Source of the DNA: Wuchereria bancrofti
Taxonomy: Eukaryota > Nematoda > Chromadorea > Rhabditida > Onchocercidae
Length of the DNA: 64,000 nt
Reading direction: 5' to 3'
NCBI GenBank assembly: GCA_005281725.1
Contig: SSBO01000003.1
Span: 5,828,495 to 5,892,494, forward strand
Position numbers and translations under genes: made by a program. The notes under the pieces were generated by a model, which did no database searches, was not told the origin of the DNA, and was given only the letters and a program-made list of their open reading frames with translations. How positions within the stretch are numbered: position 1 is the stretch's first letter; every line of letters begins with the position of its first letter. Of the stretch, positions 23,551 to 33,300 are shown one piece after another.

Positions 23551-26250
23551 ATGAGCCGTGTGACAAAGCATCGAAAAGCGACCGTAAAACGGGTGGAGAA
23601 GAAGCATACCTGTCCAAACTGCGATGCAAAGTTTTCCTTTCCAAATAAATTGCGACTACATGTCAATTCAAATCATTCTTGTAAGTGTGTTGCGAAGTTT
23701 TCAAATTGTTCTATGTATGAGAATTTCAAACTGTAAAATTTAGTGAGGTGTGTTATGGGTGAGTGTTGTCGTTTTTTATTTTTTTGCAACAGACTACTGA
23801 TACAAGAATTTATTTTTGTTATTAGCAAATTTTCATTTCCTTAACATTTAAAATATTAATTTCATAGAATGTTATGATTCTTAGTAGCGAATGTTTGTGA
23901 GCTGTGTCCCGAACGTTTTAATCGTTTCAATGAACTACGCACTCATATGCGTCGTGCTCACCGAATTATACATCAGTGTCACTTGTGCGCATACTCATCT
24001 AGTGTTAAAGCGGAACTGAGAAAGCATGTTGTCAAATGTCATGAAAACGGTGTTCGCTGCACAGTTGATGGATGTACCGCAACGGTAGCTTATAATAGGT
24101 TTGTCAAAGTTATATTTGAGTATAAATTTTCTCTTTCTTTATTCATGTAATTTTTTTTTTTCTTGTGATGGAGGATTAGCAGATTCTTTGATGTTTTCAT
24201 AGGAACTAATGTGCGTGATTTGAATTACTTTGCACATTTCTTTTTTTGCAGATTGAGGCGACACATCAAGGAAGTTCACTGCAATAGTTTTGAGGGTAAT
24301 CTGATTCTAGATAATCAGATATTAGGAGAATCGGCAGAATCTGAAAACAACCTCTCCGAAGATCCCCACGCAGAGACAAAGCTTACTTCAACAGCAGAGG
24401 GATCGGTTGCTACAAATGCTTTTTTTGGGATCGAATTCATCAATATCCATGGTAGTCTTTTGCGTATGTTGTACGTTTACAAATAACTAGTTACTGGATT
24501 TATTAAAGAACTAGTTTTAACAAAGTGGTTTTTTAATAGTTCGTCTTTGAAAACTCGGAGGTCCTGTTGTGACGTTTAATCTGGACATTTATATTTTGTT
24601 GGAGTGAAGCTGACATTTCCTTTTTTTCATGTCTTATATAAAAAAATCGTAGAGAATTTGTAATTTTTTATTTTTCAAATTTTGTCTTGATTTTTTTTGC
24701 AGAGACCAAATATTTTGCCAATAATCATGTTTTTCTGAAACTTTTTTTTCCTGATTTTGCAGTAATGATTTCAAAATACATTTTCTACCATTAGTAGCTT
24801 GTGGTAATATTTTAAATTAGGGTATTGATAGTTTTATTCAGATCAAACTTTTCCAATGTATTAGTTTATTGAAGTGGTGGACAAGATGCAGAAACCTACT
24901 AACAATCATGTTTCACCAAAAATACCATCACAGAATACAGAAATGTCTAGTCATATGTCCTCCGCAGTACAGCATAATGGAGCAATATCTGGAAATGACT
25001 GCAGTGATTACTGTGATGGGGTTAAGTTGGAAATGGAGCGAGGTAATTCCAGAAATATCTGTCGGGAGAAATCTTTGGAAGTACCGACTCAGCTAGATAC
25101 TTTAGAAATGAAGGACAAAACAATGTCCGAAAAATTACCTTTCGATTGTACAGAAACAGGTGTTTTTTCCTTATATAAAAAGGAATATACTATTCCTAAT
25201 TTTCCTTTATTTTTAACTGTTTTCTGAATTAATACATGTAGATTCTCACTCAACAGAAAAATTATGAATTTTGACGTTTTTTTCAATGGCAAAATTTGGG
25301 CAATTTCAAATGAATAACTTACAGAAATGGGAGAGATCTGTTTTAACCAGTTATGTGGTTTGCTAAGTGATTGCAAATAATTTGAGTTCTTAATTTTTTT
25401 GTTTAAAGGCGAATATGAATGCCAAAAATGTGGAAAGACTTTTTATAATGTTTGTAATTCTCGACGACATTGGAATCGCGTGCATCTTAAAATGTATAAA
25501 GAAAGAGTAAAACTGAAAAAATATGCATGCGAAATATCGAACTGTATTCAGCGTTTCTCATGCTCTTCAAAGCTTCAAGACCACATATTGACTGTGCATA
25601 ATGGTAAATTTTTTTTATTTACCACAAAAATCTACTAATAGAGTTTATAATTTTAGGTCATAAAGGGTACATTAGTTATTGTGGCTTCTGGTTATGAAGA
25701 ATAATGTAGTTTGGGCTGCAAATTTTCATGGAATTGAGAAAATTTCTTACGCATTTCTAACAAAACAAATTATCGTAGTATTCTGATTAAAATATTGGAA
25801 CCCTTGCAGATCATAATGAGGCAATGCATATAATTTGTTTAATCGCTTATAGTGAAGTGAAAAAATAATCTTCTAGATTCATTTTCCAAGTAAAAGTAAA
25901 AGATTGTAGTAAATTTATGTGCTTTGAGAATTTGAGAAACATATACTTAATAGCAAATTTTGAGAAACACACAATAGTAAAACTTAAATTCGGTATTCAA
26001 ACCTAAATATTTCGTTGCAGAGGGTGTTCCATTCAACTGTGAAACATGCAGTAGGAAATTCAGCAGCCGTGCATCATTTGCTGTTCATTTGAGACGCTAT
26101 CACTTGGCAAGTATCCGAGATGTACCACATGGGTTTATGGATAGAACTGTTGTTAATGCCACTAGCATCTCCGATGAAATTCGCGTTGCCGCTCATGATA
26201 CTGTGAGTGAAATTGAAGTCGTTGCCGATAATATATTCGCAAAGGAATAA
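23551..26250 (+). CDS. Seven-finger C2H2 zinc-finger protein
   Basis: Likely nuclear DNA- or RNA-binding protein. Exons 23551-23680, 23888-24098, 24252-24451, 24875-25159, 25409-25603, 26021-26250 give 416 residues with matching phases; TAA ends at 26250. Fingers in order: CPNCDAKFSFPNKLRLH; CELCPERFNRFNELRTH; CHLCAYSSSVKAELRKH; CTVDGCTATVAYNRLRRH; CQKCGKTFYNVCNSRRH; CEISNCIQRFSCSSKLQDH; CETCSRKFSSRASFAVH. Fingers four and six carry the wider C-x4-C spacing seen in TFIIIA/GLI-like fingers. A Ser/Glu-rich linker of roughly 150 residues, coded by 24252-25159, splits a 1-4 cluster from a 5-7 cluster, and the tail is acidic. No orthologue was recognised. The acceptor at 24874 (TTGAAG) is the least certain. 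Confidence 0.85.
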
Positions 26251-27361
26251 TAAAGGGATTAATGGATTTCTTAGCCGTTTCTATAATTTCTTTAGTGGAC
26301 TTTATGGAGGAAACTTTGTAGAAAGCTTTTTGGTTCAGTAATTACCGGACACTTAATGATTTTTAAAGCTTCTATAGAAATCCACTGTTATTTGAAGGAG
26401 GTTTTATGCTAACAAATATGACTTAACTCGCATTTCCGCAAACAAATGGACCATTGTATGTTGCTGTATTTAATATCTATATAGGACTTTTGACTTTATT
26501 GAGATCCAGAAAAATCTCTTTTATCGAGGAATTTTAAGGATGCTAGTTTCAGTTTTTTCGGCAACTTCTTAGCCTTTTCCGTTACGTAACCTTTTTAGCT
26601 TTCCACTAATACTTCGTGCCTTCACTGGTGGTGCTGACTGTTTATTATGGTACTGAAATTATGTTACATTGTCTCGAAATGTTATGGTGAGAAAACCCCG
26701 ATAAAAATCTTTATACAGTTTCTCATTATACTAACATGTTGGATTCAACTAGTAGTTTGTAATTATTTGGTGGCATTAAAAAAGCTGCTATTTTTAATCA
26801 GCAGTGTAATGTTTGCCCAATCATTTCTCTGGTCTTGTACACTTTAACTGAACTCGAAGTTGCTGAAGTCGCAATTTTTAATGTGTAATCAATGGTGTAC
26901 GGTGGATTTTGACCCACAACTTTAATGAAAGTAAGGTGAACTGCAATCAGTTTTAGTCCGGAAATGATACTGAGACTGAAATTATTAGATAAAAAGATGG
27001 ATATGGAACTGAAGCCAGTTGTTCTTCAAGAAAGCCGGAAATTTGCTGGATGTTTTTTCAAATAACTAAATGAGCAAAATAAATTATATCCGACCAATTA
27101 ATTTAAATTACTGCTTTATTAGACTTAGATCTCTCATATAACTACATTTTCACGTCCACTGACTTAAAGTAAAAACTTGCAAAATACTCAAAAGGGTCGA
27201 ATTTCTTAAGCAAACCGTTTTGGAGTATAACAAACGCACATCTCAAGCTGAATTAGGAAGAAGGACATCCTAACTTCTGTTAAGTATTACAAAAGTTAAA
27301 TAGATCCGAATAGCATCCATCAAGAATTCAGAAAACTGAATGAAAAGAATCACAAATTACT
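26251..27361. other. Convergent intergenic region
   Basis: About 1.1 kb between the 3' ends of the zinc-finger gene (+) and the HspBP1-like gene (-). It should carry both 3' UTRs. No exon, RNA gene or repeat was recognised. Confidence 0.6.
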
Positions 27362-29618
27362 TTATGTTTTCGAAACTTCTTCCAGTTTGAAATTCCTCGT
27401 GTATTCATCCAGTACCACATTCATTTTTATAGAACGTTCTAAACAACCCTGCAGTTGGAAGATAATAAAGTAAAGAGAAAGAAGGTAATAAAAAGTTTAG
27501 AAAAGTAGGGCAGTAAAGAAAAATGAAATGAATAACTTGAAGGAAATTAGTAGATCAGAGCACTCTCTGTAAATAAATTCGAAACGATATCATACGCATA
27601 GGAAAAAGTTGAAACAAGCTTTTTGCATGACAGCGTACTTCTTATTGTTCGGAAAGGCTACCATTATTATTATCCAATTACCCAAACTTACCATCTATAC
27701 AATAGTAGAACGAATGGATATTAGAAAACGCACCTTCTGCTGTGACCGTTCCTCATATTCCAACTGCCTTTTCAGGAACTCGCAGAAATGTTGCTTAGAG
27801 TGATTATCAAGTTTTCCAAAATTTATCCTGCATTCATCACTCTTGAGGTCACTGTTGTTTACATCCTTATCGACAATATTACTCATAAGATAATCAAGGA
27901 AATACGAACATCCTTCGCTATGTGATGATAGCTGTAGCGTCATCCGAAGTAAAACGGACAAAATATTATACTGTCTCACATCTGTAAACGATGATTGATA
28001 TTTTACTCTTAATTTGATATTTTTCTCTATGTGATATTACTCGTCCTAATGAAATATTTAGCATGAGACCATATAGCAGGCAGATGTAAGCTTGCACTAA
28101 ATCATTATCGGTCGGTTAGTTGATACGTATTGTACGTAAAAATAACCCAGAAGAGTACTGCGGGCTTAAGCTCAAGAAAGGCAATACATAAATAATAATA
28201 AATCCCTTAAAAATCAAATAAGGACAATAAATTCCTTAAAAATCAAAGAATAATAATGAATTCCTTAAAAATCAAATAAGGATACAAATATCCTTCGCTT
28301 AACAATGCTCAAAAAGAAAACCAATCCTACGAAACATTCGATCAAGAAGTAATAAGTAACAAACAGAAACAAATTCAAATGATACCAGGTGCAACACTGA
28401 TTGCTATGTTTGTTGTAATTAGAACTGCTTTGTTGGCTACTCTTAAATGATGAGTATCTACTGCTTTCTGGAATACACACTCGATCCTCTCTAGACCTTT
28501 TAGGTGATAGAACTGACTGAAAAAGACCAGTAATTCTCAACTAAACTTGAATTTTTGGTAACAAGAAATTCAGATTCTAGTCAGTTCCTAAATTTAGTTT
28601 TAGTTCACTGCATAAGAATTAAATTTTTCATCTATTCTAGAAATTAATACCAAGTAAATAAACACTTGCTTGAATGTTTTTTCATGCCCCCGAACAACTG
28701 AGGATAGAGCACTTAAAACTTTCATCAGTAAATCCTGAAAACAAGCACGAAGAATAGAGATATCTGCTAAAAAAAATTCTAGTTGTTTGAATTAGTAATT
28801 CTCGACGAGAGAGAATTTTTACAACACTAATTTTGCTATAATTTGCAGCTTTAAAGATTGAAATTCTTTTGTTTTAGGAAGAAAAGGGAGCTATAAACTA
28901 ACTGAGAAAAGGGTAAAATAAATAAACCTCAGATGCATTAATTTCTTCCAATGCATTTAACAAGTAAAGTAATAAATCTGTTTCCAGCATAACATTCTGA
29001 ACATACGGGTTATTTTGCGCTAACAATGGTATTAATCGAGCCATCTCACATCGAATTGGATCACAATTACTTTTCTGAAAGTAGCCAAAACAAAAGCTCG
29101 CACATCAATAATTTTGTTCATTCAAGGCTTACATATAAGTTAGATATGAATATTAGAGCTCAAAACTCACCAAAAGCCTAATTACTTCAACAAGACCATC
29201 CAACTTGCAAAAGTCTGCAGCGCAATCGATGTCACAAATTAATTCTTCCAGATTATCTACAATTTCCGCAACACTATCAACGTCATTGTTTCTAATTAGT
29301 TTCAGCTGCTCGATATACTTTGTCATATGTCTCACAGGATCTGTTAAATGCATCGCTTCAGCCATCGCATTCTCAACGAATTTCTGGTCCTGAAAACTCA
29401 CTACAAAGCATGCACTAATCAACCAAGCAAAGACAGCTTTTCACTACAATATATTCAACTTAGATTTAGATTAAAGAAGAAAACAATACAAAATCAGCAC
29501 ATATTACTTGCTTAGACATGAGCTGATTTGATTGCCCATCATTTCCATCATTAGCAGACTGTGCTAAACAGAGCAGTTTCGTCCAACACTGAGGTGATAC
29601 GATGTTTTGCTTGCTCAT
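27362..29618 (-). CDS. HSPBP1: HspBP1/Fes1-type Hsp70 nucleotide exchange factor
   Basis: Cytosolic armadillo-like co-chaperone that binds the Hsp70 ATPase domain and promotes ADP release. Exons (minus strand, 5' to 3'): 29618-29508, 29389-29171, 29074-28928, 28734-28666, 28512-28386, 27981-27734, 27448-27362; phases fit throughout and give 335 residues, close to the family's usual 350 or so. Recognisable blocks: MHLTDPVRHMTKYIEQL; LEELICDIDCAADFCKLDG (matches the family's 'DNAADFCQLSG' site); KQFYHLKGLERI followed by RVANKAVLITTNI (armadillo helices); and a C-terminal EFLKRQLEYEERSQQK. The start ATG at 29618 follows a short leader. It is transcribed away from CstF-50, with 682 bp between the two ATGs. 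The last exon, 28 residues plus stop, is supported by splice sites and phase only. Confidence 0.88.
28196..28281 (-). repeat. About 29-bp tandem repeat, three copies (HspBP1 intron)
   Basis: The motif TTCCTTAAAAATCAAATAAG and variants recurs at 28201-28223, 28230-28247 and 28259-28281, joined by AATAATAA-type spacers, inside the intron 27982-28385 of the HspBP1-like gene. Confidence 0.8.
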
Positions 29619-30300
29619 CCTTCAATTGGTGCCTGTAAACATCAATACCTATTAAAATAAAATGATAGTTAAGACAATTTAAGGTAATGAAAAGAGCACA
29701 GCAAATATTTCTACCTCTGGCAAACTTACCGCTTATTTATTAACTAATACTGCTACCTCTCATTACCATTAATAGCAATTATGTCACCACAATTTCCATA
29801 AAGACATGCGACATGGTCAAGTGTCAAAAAAAAAATTCCGTAGTGAACCGCATTTAAACCTATTGTAAGAACTTTGTATGCTATCCTGCTCCTATGCCGT
29901 TCCCATACTCACTCATTTGTCTTTTGGTTTACACAATCTCTGTTGCGTTGTCTATCTCTCTATCTTTTTCTCTATCTTCTCTATCTAGTAATGTTTTCAT
30001 TTTTCGCCTTCTATTTTTCTCTTCCTTATTATTAATATTATTTCGGCAAATTCCTTTTCCTCGGTTTTACTTCTCACTGTTGCAACTTTTGTAGTAAATT
30101 CAGTACTTATACCTGCGGGAGGGAAGTGGTGTCTCCCAAGTTTTTGTTTTGTTGAACTCTCACTAAGCTGAATAAGCTTACTTTTCACTCCTTTTTAAAT
30201 ATAATCGCGAAAAGTGGAAAACCCACAAGCAGTTAATAGTATTCAGAAGCTAATATGTTTTGCTATAGCTCTTGCACTTGTTTCAGGAGAAAGAACTACA
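29619..30300. promoter_or_regulatory. Divergent promoter region, HspBP1 / CstF-50
   Basis: This 682-bp interval separates two start codons pointing apart, so it must contain both promoters. A pyrimidine-rich tract of about 80 bp at 29930-30010, built of TCTCTAT/CTTTTTC units, stands out from the surrounding AT-rich DNA. No TATA box can be assigned with confidence. Confidence 0.6.
30281..30286 (+). promoter_or_regulatory. Trans-splice acceptor of CstF-50 mRNA
   Basis: TTTCAG, the nematode acceptor consensus, ends 14 bases before the ATG at 30301 with no in-frame upstream exon. A spliced leader would give a 14-base 5' UTR plus leader. Confidence 0.6.
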
Positions 30301-33300
30301 ATGAAACCGGACATTAAGGACCGTGACTATATGTACCGACTTATTATCGGGTAATTAACGTTGATATTTGTTATTATTTTCAATTTATTCCATTATCTTT
30401 CTGTCCAATTCCATTATCTTTCTGTCTAATTTGATATTTTAAGTCTTGTGTAATAAAATATGCATTCTTATTGTAGTACCATTTCTCTAAAGGATAGTAA
30501 GACTGCTTTTAAACCCATTATGCCTAGAAAAGTTATGATGTTTGCTGTTTATTCTGTAGTTACTCTTATTCTTCATATTTGTCACTTGAGAGCTACTTGT
30601 CGCTGGCACTTTTTAATCTTACAAGCGTCTGCGACAACTCCAGATATATAGTAACAACTGGTACTTAAGTAATAATGTAATAAGATTGTTTGCATTCTGA
30701 GATTGTCGCCTCAAAATGTAAAAGAAGGAGATTTTGCATTTTTTATTGACTTAACATTTTAATGAGGACAATATTTTACTTATATTCTGTTTGCAGACAG
30801 CTTTTCTATGATGGTCATCAACAGTTAGCGCTAAATTTAGCATCTGCAATCGGTTGTTCAGCACAACCACCTCCACCTTCTGACAAACTATTTCGCTTGG
30901 TGTCCATGGCGAAACAGTTCGTTGATGAACCAGATCTAAAGGAGAAAGATGGTGTTATACAGGTAAGTCCATTAGAAATTTCTTATTTGCGAAACTGTCG
31001 CAAATATTAAATACCGGTATCTATACCAATTTCTCTACCCAATTTCTCTAATCGCTCAATAACAGAATACCAATTTCTCTAATCGCTCAATAACAGTGAT
31101 TGATTTTAGATGGATATATCCTCAGGTCTTGACCTGGAATATGATGCGGACATTGAGCCAACATCGCCAGAGCCAAGTATGTATGAAACAATTTATCTCA
31201 CAGCCCATAAGTCACCATGTCGTGCATCGGCATTCAATTCTGATGGTACTACATTTTTTTCCTTGATTTTCATTTTTGCTGATGCTACCTCAGTTTCTCA
31301 AAAATTGTAGGAAACAGTGTAAAAGGGTTTAAGGTAAAAACATCAGATTGGAAGCATGTGAGGCTTAACATTTATGCATAATTTCGCGAAGAGATCATTG
31401 GACATGTTTTATAAGATTTTGAAGTTTCACTATATTAGAAATTCACGGCAGTCCCAACGGGGAAGTTTAATAGAGAATTTCGATAGGACTTGACTTATTC
31501 TTCGTTTCTGTTGGAGTATATTTTAGCGTTGCAGCACTTCTGTCTCACTGTGGGTTCTTTGTGTTCATTTCTTGTTTCCTTTGACGTTATTGTTTGATTT
31601 TACTTTCTTCTTGCTGTTTTCAGTAGATATGACATATTTATAGGTCAATTCATTAGTTTTTCCTTTGGTATTTCTATTAAAATACTTCTTACTCTGTTAT
31701 CGTGGCTTTTATTAAGTTTCTTTATTTTCGCTAGTTTTCATGTACCGCGAAGAGCATTTTGTTTACTACCACTATTTCTCCTTCCTTGGAGGTTTTTATT
31801 TCGACACTCTTAAGATACTTATGTTGTACTTGCTGACGTTTTCTTAAACTAGTTAAGCACTCCTCCTTCTATATTCTCTAGAACGTATCAAGCCTTTGTG
31901 ACTGACCAATATTTGAAGACTTTTTCTTGACCCTTTAATTTATAAAGGATATATTCATCTTAGTTGTTATCATTCCCAAGCGGTATGATCAAACAGACAT
32001 CAGGTGATATAAAATCAGTTGGTCTTAGAATTATGAAGTCATCAAAGTTAGCGTAACTTAGTAGGCAAGTGTTAAGTATAATTTCTACTTCCACTATTAA
32101 TGCAATCAAATCTCTTTCATTTAACAGTCTTCAGCCTATGGCTTTCCTTAATTCCCTTTTGTTAGACTGATTATTCGCTCATAAATTCCTCTACTCCAAA
32201 AGGATTTCGGAATTATATTTTCCCATCTCACCCCATTTTTAACTATGAATTGGTTAACTGCGCTTCTTGTTCTATTATGGTTTGGAAGATTAATTGAAAC
32301 TGACTAGCGTTGTTACTCAGAATTAATTCTAGATAACCACGTCATGTTACAAATCTTTTAAAGACATTTAAAAAATTTTCTGCAGATAAATTTTCTGCTA
32401 TTTCTAAATGCACCGCTTTAGTAGCGAAATATATAAATGATGCTATCCATCTTTTTGTTACTTTGCTTCTTGCCTCTATTTTTTATGGAAATAGGATCAA
32501 AATAATCCGTTACCAACTTACTCGACTTGCTGGATAATTAGGCATAGTTCTAATTTAAATGGTCTCGCCTTCCGTCGTTTACATCTTATACACTTATTCA
32601 AGACCCTTTTAACTTCAGCTTTTCCTCTGGGTATCTAGAACTTTTTCCTCAAACTTGAAATCGTATGAGCGATTCTAGTATGAAACACTTTTCATGTTCT
32701 ATAAAGATTTCGATTATACAATTGTGTCTAAGAAGATATATAGGATGCATTTCTGTTCTGTCTAGTTCTGAGTTTTTCCAGACGATTTTTAGTTTTCCAT
32801 AGTCTCTCTTCATAATATAAATTCAGCATTTCCAAGTACCTCGCTACAATCGATGGTGAAGATCCCGGTTCCAAACATAGCAAATTTCATTTTCTCATTC
32901 CTTTATAAGTTTGGTCGACTTGTTAGTTTCTTGGATATGCACGTTGCGCACCATTGTTTAATAAAATTACAACTTTCATAATATTTCCAGGAATATCGAA
33001 ATTGATTATTTCAATTTCCTTGCAAAAGAGTGAAACTTCTTTACGTTTTGTTTACACTGGTTTATTATTAGACTGGTTACCTTTATCAAATGTTTTTCCT
33101 CGATGCCTCCAAAATGTTCGTGATCCTTATATTTGATATGATATAACGCCGTATTGTGTTGATCCTTGCAATGGAAACATATACGTTTTTTTCTGTTGCA
33201 GTTATTTGCCATATATCCTGATTAAAGATAGTTTACACAGATTCTCTTTCAGTCTTTCTAATCTTTACTTTAAACTAGGATAAGTTAACCATTCATAAAT

